Positions 42,779 through 50,725 of a stretch of 64,000 nt of DNA are shown here, one piece after another. The DNA lies in assembly GCA_020637515.1 (NCBI GenBank), contig JACKKG010000001.1, forward strand, positions 2,448,501 to 2,512,500, read 5' to 3'. The notes under the pieces are model-generated. The model did not search any database and was not told where the DNA came from. It saw only the letters and a list, made by a program, of their open reading frames with translations. A program made the translations under genes and the position numbers. Numbering within the stretch: position 1 is the stretch's first letter; the number at the start of each line of letters is the position of its first letter. The DNA is from Rhodobacter sp. (lineage in GTDB: Bacteria; Pseudomonadota; Alphaproteobacteria; Rhodobacterales; Rhodobacteraceae).

Positions 42779-44284
42779 ATGTCCCGCCCGAACGTCCTGA
42801 TCCTGATGGTCGATCAACTGACCGGCACACTGTTCCAGGACGGTCCGGCGGCCTTCCTGCACACGCCCAACCTGCGGCGGCTGGCGGCAAGGTCGGCCCG
42901 ATTCTCGCGCGCCTATTGCCCCAGTCCGTTGTGCGCCCCCGCGCGCGCCAGCGTCATGGCCGGCCAGTTGCCGCGCCGCACCGGGGTCTACGACAACGCG
43001 GCCGAATTCTCGTCCGAGATCCCGTGCTATGCCCACCATCTGCGCGCGGCCGGCTATCAGACGGCGCTTTCGGGCAAGATGCATTTCGTCGGCCCCGACC
43101 AGCTACACGGCTTCGAGGAGCGTCTGACGACCGACATCTATCCCGCCGATTTCGGCTGGACACCGGATTACCGCAAACCGGGCGAGCGGATCGATTGGTG
43201 GTATCACAACCTGGGCTCGGTGACCGGGGCAGGGGTGGCCGAGATCACCAACCAACTGGAATACGACGACGATGTCGCGCATCTGGCCGAGCAGAAGCTC
43301 TACGATCTGGCGCGCGGCCACGACCCGCGGCCCTGGTGTCTGACTGTCAGCTTCACGCACCCCCATGACCCGTTCGTGGCGCGGCGCAAATACTGGGACC
43401 TTTACGAGGGCTGCGCCGAACTGGAGCCGCCCGAACCGATCGCCTACGACGACCAGGACCCTCACGGCAAACGCCTGCTCGACAGTTTCGACTATCGGAA
43501 CTTCGATGCGACGCCGGATCAAATACGCCGCGCAAGGCAAGGATATTTCGCGAATATTTCCTATATTGACGACAAGATCGGCGCCATTCTGGATGTCCTG
43601 GAACGGACCCGGCAAGAGGCGGTGATCGTGTTCCTGTCGGACCATGGCGAGATGCTGGGCGAGCGCGGCCTGTGGTTCAAGATGAACTTCCACGAACCCG
43701 CGGCCCGGGTGCCGCTGATGATCGCGGGGCCGGGACTTCGCGCGGGGCGGGTGGATCAGCCTGTCTCGACGCTGGATATCCTGCCGACGATCTGCGATCT
43801 GGCCGGCCTGGACGCGGCGCGGATCGCGCCTTGGACCGACGGCGAAAGCCTTGTGCCGTTGATCCATGGCACGGGTGGGCGCGGTCCCGTGCCGATGGAA
43901 TACGCCGCCGAAGGCTCGGTCGCGCCGATGGTCGGGCTGGTGGACGGGCCCTGGAAATACATCGCCTGCGCCGCCGATCCCGAACTCTTGTTCAACCTGG
44001 ACGACGACCCGGGCGAACGGCGCAACCTGGCGACCGATCCCGGTTTTGCGCCGGTGGTGGAGCGCCTGCGCGCGATGGCCCGGGCACGCTGGAATCTCAA
44101 GGACTTCGACGCCGAAGTTCGCTCAAGTCAGGCGCGGCGCTGGGTGGTTTACGGTGCCTTGCGCGAGGGCCGCTATACGGATTGGGATTTCCAGCCGTAT
44201 CGCAATGCGGGCGACCGCTACATGCGCAATCACATGGACCTGAATGTTCTCGAGGAAAATCAGAGGTTTCCGCGCGGAGAGTAA
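42779..44284 (+). CDS. betC: choline-sulfatase
   Basis: Sulfatase that releases choline from choline-O-sulfate. ATG at 42779 has AAGGAAAGG upstream; 501 residues. The formylglycine site is SPLCAPARASVM, Cys52-x-Pro-x-Arg56. Other marks specific to BetC are YDNAAEFSSEIP, GKMHFVGPDQLHGFEERLTT, the DIYPADFGWTPD segment and QLEYDDDVAHLAEQKLYDL. The metal ligand region LSDHGEMLGERGLW is intact. No betAB, betI or choline transporter gene is in the window, so it is away from the usual bet operon. Confidence 0.92.
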   Translation: MSRPNVLILMVDQLTGTLFQDGPAAFLHTPNLRRLAARSARFSRAYCPSPLCAPARASVMAGQLPRRTGVYDNAAEFSSEIPCYAHHLRAAGYQTALSGKMHFVGPDQLHGFEERLTTDIYPADFGWTPDYRKPGERIDWWYHNLGSVTGAGVAEITNQLEYDDDVAHLAEQKLYDLARGHDPRPWCLTVSFTHPHDPFVARRKYWDLYEGCAELEPPEPIAYDDQDPHGKRLLDSFDYRNFDATPDQIRRARQGYFANISYIDDKIGAILDVLERTRQEAVIVFLSDHGEMLGERGLWFKMNFHEPAARVPLMIAGPGLRAGRVDQPVSTLDILPTICDLAGLDAARIAPWTDGESLVPLIHGTGGRGPVPMEYAAEGSVAPMVGLVDGPWKYIACAADPELLFNLDDDPGERRNLATDPGFAPVVERLRAMARARWNLKDFDAEVRSSQARRWVVYGALREGRYTDWDFQPYRNAGDRYMRNHMDLNVLEENQRFPRGE

Positions 44285-44302
44285 GGCGCCGGCGAGCGCC
44301 TG

Positions 44303-44689
44303 TCAGGCGGTTTCGAGCAGGTGAACCGTCAGGCCGGGGCAGGCCGCGCCGACCTCTCGCACGACCAGTTCAGCCCGCGGCAGTGGCCGCGTCAGCGCAT
44401 AGAGATTGCCAGAATATCCCAACGATTCCAGGGTCGTCCCCAGATCGACGATGTCCCAGTCGCTGGAAATCAGCGGCCCGACAATGGCGTCCGGCTGAAC
44501 GGTTTCCAGCATCTGGCGGCTCAACATGCGCTTTTGGGTGAAGACGACGGCGCGCTGTTCCGTGCCCGGCGCAAGCATCTGCATGGCATCCGGCGCCTCG
44601 ATGACCAGCACCGTAAGCGCCGCCTTGAGCGCGCGCGAGACGGGTGCAAACGGCGTGCAGGCGTGCATCTGGACAGTGCCCTGTATCAT
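44303..44689 (-). CDS. receiver-like protein lacking a phospho-acceptor, unknown role
   Basis: The 128-residue reading uses ATG at 44689, with CAGGAGCG about 12 bp upstream; a GTG at 44710 would add seven residues. Its layout looks like a response-regulator receiver: strand (AVVFTQKRML), then PDAIVGPLISSDWDIVDLGT and LESLGYSGNLYALTRPLP. The phospho-acceptor position reads Gly and the switch lysine is absent. A perfect TTAA-N7-TTAA site lies about 80 bp upstream. Family unrecognised; the receiver likeness is by eye. Confidence 0.6.
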   Translation of the reverse strand: MIQGTVQMHACTPFAPVSRALKAALTVLVIEAPDAMQMLAPGTEQRAVVFTQKRMLSRQMLETVQPDAIVGPLISSDWDIVDLGTTLESLGYSGNLYALTRPLPRAELVVREVGAACPGLTVHLLETA

Positions 44690-44767
44690 TGGACCGATCG
44701 CTCCTGGCACATCAAGGCGTGGGTGTTGGGAACTCGCACTCTGCCATGACTTCCTCGCACGAACCTC

Positions 44768-44782
44768 TTAAGAACACGTTAA
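44768..44782. promoter_or_regulatory. CtrA-type binding site (TTAA-N7-TTAA)
   Basis: TTAAGAACACGTTAA fits the CtrA consensus gapped repeat exactly. It is 79 bp upstream of the ATG of the receiver-like gene on the minus strand. Another TTAACG half-site lies near 44835. CtrA control in Rhodobacterales covers motility and gene-transfer genes; here it is inferred. Confidence 0.5.
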
Positions 44783-44839
44783 GACTCATCGAAGTCCCGG
44801 GCGAAAAACAAGCTTTCGTGCTGCGAATTTCACCTTAAC

Positions 44840-44918
44840 GTTATGTCTGTGGCTTTTGCGCAACCTTTAGGGGCGCCGTGTTGCGCATTTATATTACATA
44901 ATACCGATTATCGGACTT
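44840..44918. other. AT-rich intergenic island with palindromes
   Basis: A strikingly AT-rich stretch in a very GC-rich sequence. It holds two TTGCGCA copies (near 44857 and 44881), TATTA-CA-TAATA (44892-44903) and CCGATTATCGG (44904-44914). It lies just past the stop of the DUF2339 gene and upstream of the receiver-like gene, so it may combine a weak terminator with a promoter. Confidence 0.5.
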
Positions 44919-47528
44919 TTACGGATCCCGCACATCCCGGTCCCCATCCCGTGCGCCAACCCAGGCGTTCAGCCAGGCCAGCCCCGCCAGAGACAGCCCC
45001 AGCCCCAGGAACGCGCCGACGCGCAGCAGCCCGCTCAGGCCGTCGGCATCGACCAGAAAGGCCTTTGCCGCCGCCAGTCCGATCAGCCCCAGGCCGGTCA
45101 GACGATAGCGCTGCCCGCCCAGCCGCAAGGCCAACGCCAACGCCCCGGCGCCGGCCAGCAGCAGCGCGACGGTATAGGCGTAAAGTTCGCCCTGCGCGAA
45201 GCCCTCGCTCAGCGCCATCGCCTTGCCCCCGTGCCAAAGCTGGCGGATCGCCAGCGCGACCCAGACCGCGGCCAGCAGCCCGGCCAGCGCCCGTCCGGCC
45301 CCCGCCCAGAGCGACCGACGCCCGCGCACCGCCCAGGCCATCGCACCGGCGGGCAACGCGTAGGCGATCACCAGGTCGTTCAGCACGGGCCAGCCATCGA
45401 CCGGCCCCGACACCCAGCTCTGTCCTTGCAGCGGCGACATCAGCGTCAGGCCCAGCATCACGGTCACGAGGCCCAGCGTGGCAAAGAGCGCGGCCAGGAC
45501 GCGGCGGATCCGGCGCATCCCCCCCGCGCCGAGGCGATCCGCGCGCTGGCTCTGGACCCAGGCCATCGCGATCAGGGCCGTGGCCTCGATCCCGAGGGCG
45601 GCATGGGGTTGCACCACGTCCGACAGGAAGCGCGCCAGAATCAGGCCCACGGCGATCGGGATCGTGCCGGTCACGGCCGTATCCAGCACCACCCGTGCCC
45701 AGCGGCGGGCCCCCGCTTCGGGCAACCGCGCCGTCACCTGCAAAGCGACCACGGGGCCCCCCAGCGTGGCCAGCAGAACCAGCCAGAACTCCCAGGCTGG
45801 CCCCATCTGTGCCCCGATCATGCGGTCCAGCCCAGGCGACCACAGCAACCGCACGGACAGGGCCATGGCGCCCAGCCCGGTGATCCAGCCCAGCTCGGGG
45901 ATCGTCAGCCGCCGGTCCATCGCCGCGGCGGCGACCAGCAGCACCGCCAGCGCGCCGGTCAGCGCGACGCCGCCCAGCATCACCATCAGCCCCAGCGCGA
46001 TCATGGTAAAGGCGCCGACCATATAGGCCCCCAGCCGCGGGCCCTGCCCCGCGTCGCGGCGCCCGGCCCAGACGGCGAGCGCGGTATAGACCGCCGCAAG
46101 CCCCATCAAGGCCAGCGCCCAGAGGTCGGCGCCCAGCACCGTCGCGGGCTTCCACAAGGCCTCGATCACGATGGCAACGCTGCCGGGAACGGCGGCCGAG
46201 GCCAGCGCCCAGTTGCGGCGCGCCAGACCCTGGGCCGCTTCGCTGCGCCACAGATGCACAAGCGCCACGCCAACCGCCAGCGCCAGCGCCGCCAGCGGCA
46301 ACCAGGGCGTCAACGACAGCCCCAACGCCAGAAACAGCGGGGTCGTGGAGGCGGCGTTGGCCACGGCAGCGGGCAGGATCAGCGCTGCCACGCCCGCCTG
46401 ATCGTCCAGCGCCGGCGCATGGCGCGTCCACAGGGGCAGCGCCAGCGCCAGCGCCCCCGCGGCGAGGATGCCCAGGCGTGCCGGAACCAGCAGGATCAAC
46501 GCCGCCGCCCCCAGTCCGATGGCCAGCGCGGCGACGATCAGCACCCCGTTGCGTGGTGCGCGATGGATCATCGGCCCCCGCACTTGCGGCATCAGCGCCC
46601 CGCCCGGCAACGCCGTGCCGACCAACACCACCACGCCGACCAGCGCGACCAGCCCTTCGGGGCCCGCGCCGCCCAGGCGGGTCAGCGCGCCCGCCACCAG
46701 CGGCCCAACCACCGCCAGCCCCGAAACCCAGCGCCAGCGGCGGAATCCGTCGATTCCCGTGCCCAGAACCGCGATCGCTGCGAAATAGCCGTAGAGCAGG
46801 TCGCTACCCTCGCCCGGGCCCAGCAGGAATGGCGCTGCGATTCCGCCCAGAACGCCGAGCGCGGCCAGCATCGGCCCCAGCACCCAGCCCAGGCCCAGGA
46901 CCAGCGCGGCGGTCAACGCCAGGGCAACCAGCGTCGCCCTCTGCCCCAGCATCGCATAGAGGTGATAGGCCGACAGGATGGCCGCGAACAGCGTCACCGC
47001 CCCGGCCCCGGCCAGCGTCGCCGGCACCTGACCCGCCCCGCCCTGCCCCTCGCCCCAGCGGCGGCGCAACCAGAGCGCGCCGGCGATCAGCGCCGCGCCC
47101 AGGGCCAGCGCCAGGCCGATCCGCGCCTGCGCTGACAGCAGGCCCTTTTCGATGGAATATTGCACCAGATAGATCGCCGCCATCACCAGCGCGACACCCG
47201 CCACCGGGTAAATCCAGTTGGTTCGCAACCACCGCCCGAACCGCGTCAGGATCGACGGGGGGCGCGGCGCGGCGGGGGGATCCGATCGCGGCGGTTGGGC
47301 CGCCGGACCAGACCAGGGCGTGGAGGCGGGCGCGGCCGGCTGGGCGGCGGCGTCCTCGCGAGTGGTTTCGGGCGTGGTCTCGGGCGCGAGGGCCCGTTCC
47401 AACTGCGCGACGCGGTGCGACAAGGCATCGACCTGACGGCGGGCCCGGCTGGCCATGGCCAGCGCGGCCACCGACACAAGGACCGCGATCAGGATCAGCA
47501 GAACCGCAATGACGAACACATCGGCCAT
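44919..47528 (-). CDS. large DUF2339 membrane protein
   Basis: An 869-residue integral membrane protein. The first residues (MADVFVIAVLLILIAVLVSV) form a helix. A cytoplasmic coiled-coil-like segment follows (SRARRQVDALSHRVAQLERA), with a Pro/Ala-rich linker, and then about 25 hydrophobic helices starting at WLRTNWIYPVAGVALVMAAI. That opening (NWxxxVGxxxL-like) and the many-helix body are the DUF2339 pattern. Function unknown. It is divergent from rpe with 83 bp between starts; an in-frame start nine codons upstream is less likely. Confidence 0.88.
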   Translation of the reverse strand: MADVFVIAVLLILIAVLVSVAALAMASRARRQVDALSHRVAQLERALAPETTPETTREDAAAQPAAPASTPWSGPAAQPPRSDPPAAPRPPSILTRFGRWLRTNWIYPVAGVALVMAAIYLVQYSIEKGLLSAQARIGLALALGAALIAGALWLRRRWGEGQGGAGQVPATLAGAGAVTLFAAILSAYHLYAMLGQRATLVALALTAALVLGLGWVLGPMLAALGVLGGIAAPFLLGPGEGSDLLYGYFAAIAVLGTGIDGFRRWRWVSGLAVVGPLVAGALTRLGGAGPEGLVALVGVVVLVGTALPGGALMPQVRGPMIHRAPRNGVLIVAALAIGLGAAALILLVPARLGILAAGALALALPLWTRHAPALDDQAGVAALILPAAVANAASTTPLFLALGLSLTPWLPLAALALAVGVALVHLWRSEAAQGLARRNWALASAAVPGSVAIVIEALWKPATVLGADLWALALMGLAAVYTALAVWAGRRDAGQGPRLGAYMVGAFTMIALGLMVMLGGVALTGALAVLLVAAAAMDRRLTIPELGWITGLGAMALSVRLLWSPGLDRMIGAQMGPAWEFWLVLLATLGGPVVALQVTARLPEAGARRWARVVLDTAVTGTIPIAVGLILARFLSDVVQPHAALGIEATALIAMAWVQSQRADRLGAGGMRRIRRVLAALFATLGLVTVMLGLTLMSPLQGQSWVSGPVDGWPVLNDLVIAYALPAGAMAWAVRGRRSLWAGAGRALAGLLAAVWVALAIRQLWHGGKAMALSEGFAQGELYAYTVALLLAGAGALALALRLGGQRYRLTGLGLIGLAAAKAFLVDADGLSGLLRVGAFLGLGLSLAGLAWLNAWVGARDGDRDVRDP

Positions 47529-47611
47529 GGAACAACTGCTTTGCTGTGGACGCACACCAGCCGATGGCTTAGGGCGTGGAGCAACCCTGACACAACCCGC
47601 CGCGAGCTGCC

Positions 47612-48292
47612 ATGACCTTTTCCCGCGCCATCAAGATCGCCCCGTCGATCCTGTCCGCCGATTTCGCCGATTTTGGTCGCGAGATCGCCGCCATCGAGGC
47701 CCAGGGCGCCGACTGGGTGCATGTCGATGTGATGGACGGCCATTTCGTGCCGAACCTGACCTTCGGTCCGCCCGCGGTGAAAGCCTTTCGCCGGCATGTG
47801 ACCACGGTGATGGACGTGCATCTGATGATCGCCCCGGTCGATCCCTATATCGACGCCTTTGCCGAGGCCGGGGCCGACATCATCACCGCCCATGTCGAAG
47901 CCGGCCCGCATATCCACCGCACGCTTCAGGCGATCCGGGCCACCGGCCGAAAAGCCGGGGTCGCGCTCAATCCCGGCACCCCGGCCGAGGCCGTGGCGCA
48001 TCTGCTGGATCTGACGGATCTGGTTTGCGTGATGACCGTCAACCCCGGCTTTGGCGGGCAGAAGTTCATCGACATGACGGCCAAGATCCGCACCCTGCGC
48101 GCGATGATCGGCGACCGCCCCATCCATATCGAGATCGACGGCGGCGTGACGGTCGAGACCGCGCCCCTGGTCGCGGCCGCCGGGGCGGATGTTCTGGTGG
48201 CGGGCTCGGCGGTGTTCAAGGGCGGCTCGGTCGCCGATCCCGCGCCCTACGGCGCCAACATCCGCGCGATCCGGACGGCCGCCCGCCTCTAA
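47612..48292 (+). CDS. rpe: ribulose-phosphate 3-epimerase
   Basis: Interconverts ribulose 5-phosphate and xylulose 5-phosphate in the pentose phosphate or Calvin cycle. The 226 residues contain KIAPSILSADFADFGREI, WVHVDVMDGHFVPNLTFGP (metal His, Asp), MDVHLMIAPVDPYI, MTVNPGFGGQKFI and HIEIDGGV. It is on its own strand with a stable hairpin 57 bp downstream. Confidence 0.97.
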   Translation: MTFSRAIKIAPSILSADFADFGREIAAIEAQGADWVHVDVMDGHFVPNLTFGPPAVKAFRRHVTTVMDVHLMIAPVDPYIDAFAEAGADIITAHVEAGPHIHRTLQAIRATGRKAGVALNPGTPAEAVAHLLDLTDLVCVMTVNPGFGGQKFIDMTAKIRTLRAMIGDRPIHIEIDGGVTVETAPLVAAAGADVLVAGSAVFKGGSVADPAPYGANIRAIRTAARL

Positions 48293-48348
48293 CCCCCTCG
48301 GGGCCCCCGCCGGGCGCACGGCGCCTGGGGGCGCACAGCGCATGGCCA

Positions 48349-48375
48349 TTCCGGTGCGGGGAAACCGCACCGGAA
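48349..48375 (+). other. perfect 11-bp stem-loop downstream of rpe
   Basis: TTCCGGTGCGG (48349-48359) pairs perfectly with CCGCACCGGAA (48365-48375) around a GGAAA loop. No T-run follows, so it is not a classical intrinsic terminator. A second possible pairing, CTTGC with GCAAG, encloses about 25 bases further on. Could be a 3' stability element or part of a structured RNA. Confidence 0.5.
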
Positions 48376-48579
48376 AGCCTTGCTGCATCGGGTTGGGAAA
48401 GGACACGGCAAGAGAGACACCTGCCATCCGCGCAAAAACCCGCGCCCGGACCGAATTGGACGGAACGGGACGGTGCTCGTGGCCACTCGTTAACAATCCC
48501 ACTGTAGCCGCTCGGCCCGCGTCGCGTCAGTAGTAAAATCCTTACCTTGCCTTGGCCCGGATACGGACGTCGCGGGGCC

Positions 48580-49437
48580 TCAGCCGATCGCGGCCCCCCG
48601 CGTGCCGGCGCCGGCCACGAAAACCTGGTTGAGGAACGCGGCCTTGATCAGCGCATGGGCCGTCGTCTCGACGCCCAGCGTTTCGCGCGCCAGTCGCAGG
48701 TGCTTTTCCACCGTCGCGGTCTTGATGTCCATGATGAGGGCGATGTCGGCCAGGGTCTTGCCCTCGGCCACCCATTCCAGGACCTCGCGCTGGCGCCGGG
48801 TCAGAACGCGGGTGCTGCTGGGGTTCGGCAGGCTGGACAACAGCCGATGGGCGACAGCGGCGACGGACAGGATCTCGTTGTGGCGGGCCTGGATCAGGGT
48901 GTCGATGCAGTCTTGCGACATGCCCTCGGGGCCCAGCAAGGTCATCACCGCCCGCCCCCGCGAGCGTTCCGGCGGAAAGCCGATCGAGCACCCCGTCAAC
49001 ATGCCGTGACGCGCGAAGAAGTCGGCCGCAGCCTCGGACGGGCGCCAGTCCGGGGCAAAGCCGCAGTCCTCGCAGGTCATCGAAAACGGTGCGATTCCGG
49101 GTGTCTTCAGGGCGTAGTGGAAGGTCGTGCTTTCCAGATGGTAGCCGGCTCTCGACATCTCGGCGACTTGCTCGGGGCCCAGCGTCGCCAGGATGAAGCA
49201 ATCGTCGGTGGATCCAAGCGTGGCGCCATGCGAATCCGGGGAATAGCCATACAGGACATGACGGAACCCGAGACGCCGGAAGAATTCGGTGGTGCGCGAC
49301 CAGATCAGGCCGCGATCCGTGGACATGAGCACTTCGGCAAGGAAACACGGCAGATCCGGCGGGATGATATCCGGACAAGGCCCCTTGAGCATGGGCACCT
49401 GATCGCCACGCAGAGTTTCCGCCTTCTGATGCTCCAT
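48580..49437 (-). CDS. LuxR-type regulator with autoinducer-binding-like domain
   Basis: Transcription factor of 285 residues with a C-terminal LuxR helix-turn-helix (LTRRQREVLEWVAEGKTLAD and IKTATVEKHLRLARETLGV). The N-terminal domain is of the autoinducer-binding type (FFRRLGFRHVLYGYSPD, DWRPSEAAADFFARHGML). No luxI-like synthase gene is in the window, so it is a LuxR solo here. ATG at 49437 is used; an in-frame TTG lies five codons upstream. A dyad, TACCA-TC-TGGTA, lies 20 bp before the start. The signal and targets are unknown. Confidence 0.82.
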   Translation of the reverse strand: MEHQKAETLRGDQVPMLKGPCPDIIPPDLPCFLAEVLMSTDRGLIWSRTTEFFRRLGFRHVLYGYSPDSHGATLGSTDDCFILATLGPEQVAEMSRAGYHLESTTFHYALKTPGIAPFSMTCEDCGFAPDWRPSEAAADFFARHGMLTGCSIGFPPERSRGRAVMTLLGPEGMSQDCIDTLIQARHNEILSVAAVAHRLLSSLPNPSSTRVLTRRQREVLEWVAEGKTLADIALIMDIKTATVEKHLRLARETLGVETTAHALIKAAFLNQVFVAGAGTRGAAIG

Positions 49438-49456
49438 TCCGTCACCCAGCAACTCC

Positions 49457-49468
49457 TACCATCTGGTA
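49457..49468. promoter_or_regulatory. dyad TACCA-TC-TGGTA upstream of the LuxR gene
   Basis: A perfect five-base inverted repeat with a two-base spacer, 20 bp upstream of the LuxR ATG. Its position would suit an autoregulatory operator. It is shorter than a classical 20-bp lux box, so the assignment is weak. Confidence 0.35.
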
Positions 49469-49684
49469 TTGCTGGCGCAAATTCGTCGCAGTGTCGAGCG
49501 ATGGCAGGGGCAATTCCGGCCTCAAACCGGGTGTGCGGGCCGAAAATGGGGTGCAAATCTGCCACGAAGTCGCGGCGTCCCGCAGGGATTCGCAAAATGA
49601 AAATGTATCCTTGGAAAGCAGCCCATCCGGCGCGACAAACGCGAATCGCCGTCGCAACCTGCGATTCGGCGCGCCGCAACGCGA

Positions 49685-49712
49685 ACGGGCGGCCCGTTTC
49701 GGGGCCGCCCGT
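49685..49712 (-). terminator. hairpin downstream of tsf
   Basis: ACGGGCGGCCC pairs perfectly with GGGCCGCCCGT (11 pairs) around six bases. It starts 23 bp after the tsf stop on the minus strand. The stem is very stable, but no T-run follows, so it may act with rho or as a 3' protective structure. Confidence 0.6.
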
Positions 49713-49735
49713 GGCAGGCAAAACCGGGTGAGGTG

Positions 49736-50644
49736 TCAGCCGGCGAGCGTCTTGGCAACCTCGGCGGCGAAGTCCTCGGTCTTCTTTTCGATCCCTTCGC
49801 CGACGGCGACCCGGGCAAAGCCGGTGATCTCGACGCCGGCCTCTTTCGCGGCCTGCTCTACGGTCAGGTCGGGGTTGACCACAAAGGCCTGACCCAGAAG
49901 CGTGTTCTCGGCGAGGAACTTTTTCATCCGGCCCGGGATGATGTTGTTGTGGATCACCTGCTCGGGCTTCGGCTTGGCGGCGGCGGCGTTTTCTTCCAGC
50001 GCCTTGGCGGTCTGCACGGCCAGCTCACGCTCGACGATCTCGGCGTCCATGGTCGCCTCGGACAGCGACATGGGCGCGGTCGCGGCGATGTGCATCGCGA
50101 ACTGCTTGCCGATTTCCTGGGCCTTGTCCTTGGGACCGTTCAACGCGACCAGAACCCCGATCTTGCCCATGCCCTCGCTGGCGGCGTTGTGCACATAGGA
50201 CACGACGGTGTCGCCTTCGAGCAGATGCATCCGGCGGAAGGTCATGTTCTCGCCGATGCGGGCGATGGCGTTGCTGAGGACGTTCTCGACCGTCTCGCCG
50301 TTCAGGTCGGCGGCTTTCACCACCTCGACCGACTCGCCGGTTTGCAGCGCGACCTTGGCGATCTCGCGCACCAGGCCCTGGAAATCCTCGTTCTTGGCGA
50401 CGAAGTCGGTTTCCGAGTTGATCTCGATCGCGACACCGCGACCGCCGTCCACACAGACCCCGATCAGGCCCTCGGCCGCGACGCGGTCGGCCTTTTTGGC
50501 GGCCTTGGCCAGGCCTTTGGTGCGCAGCCAGTCAACCGCGGCTTCCATGTCGCCGTCGGTTTCGGTCAGCGCCTTTTTGGCGTCCATCATGCCCGCGCCG
50601 GTCGAATCGCGCAGTTCCTTCACCATCGCAGCGGTAATCGCCAT
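49736..50644 (-). CDS. tsf: elongation factor Ts
   Basis: Nucleotide exchange factor for EF-Tu. ATG at 50644 has AAGGAGA upstream; 302 residues. It opens MAITAAMVKELRDSTGAGMM and has DAKKALTETDGDMEAAVDWL, EINSETDFVAKNEDFQ, and the second-domain segment PMSLSEATMDAEIVERELAV. It follows rpsB on the same strand after an 81-bp gap with a hairpin, the usual rpsB-tsf arrangement. Confidence 0.98.
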   Translation of the reverse strand: MAITAAMVKELRDSTGAGMMDAKKALTETDGDMEAAVDWLRTKGLAKAAKKADRVAAEGLIGVCVDGGRGVAIEINSETDFVAKNEDFQGLVREIAKVALQTGESVEVVKAADLNGETVENVLSNAIARIGENMTFRRMHLLEGDTVVSYVHNAASEGMGKIGVLVALNGPKDKAQEIGKQFAMHIAATAPMSLSEATMDAEIVERELAVQTAKALEENAAAAKPKPEQVIHNNIIPGRMKKFLAENTLLGQAFVVNPDLTVEQAAKEAGVEITGFARVAVGEGIEKKTEDFAAEVAKTLAG

Positions 50645-50669
50645 GATTCTGTCTCCTTCAAAGGGGATA

Positions 50670-50691
50670 CGGGCAGGGATGCCCCTGCCCG
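50670..50691 (-). other. hairpin between rpsB and tsf
   Basis: CGGGCAGGG pairs perfectly with CCCTGCCCG (nine pairs, four-base loop) in the rpsB-tsf gap, 26 bp before the tsf ATG. No T-run follows. It could be an attenuator or a processing site that sets the rpsB-to-tsf ratio; this is inference. Confidence 0.5.
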
Positions 50692-50725
50692 ATGTCAAAC
50701 GTGTAACGATCCCGAGGGACCCGGC

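Noticed and set aside
43540..43565. A further GATATTTC-containing copy of the dispersed element
   Set aside because: Only a short match, inside the choline-sulfatase coding sequence and without hairpins.
45231..47135. A 634-codon plus-strand open frame opposite the DUF2339 gene
   Set aside because: The protein is dominated by Gln, Arg, His and Pro. The minus strand encodes a coherent many-helix membrane protein.
50691..50698. TTGACA on the minus strand before tsf as a promoter
   Set aside because: No minus-10 element lies at 16-18 bp; the spacing would be about 23 bp and is occupied by the hairpin.
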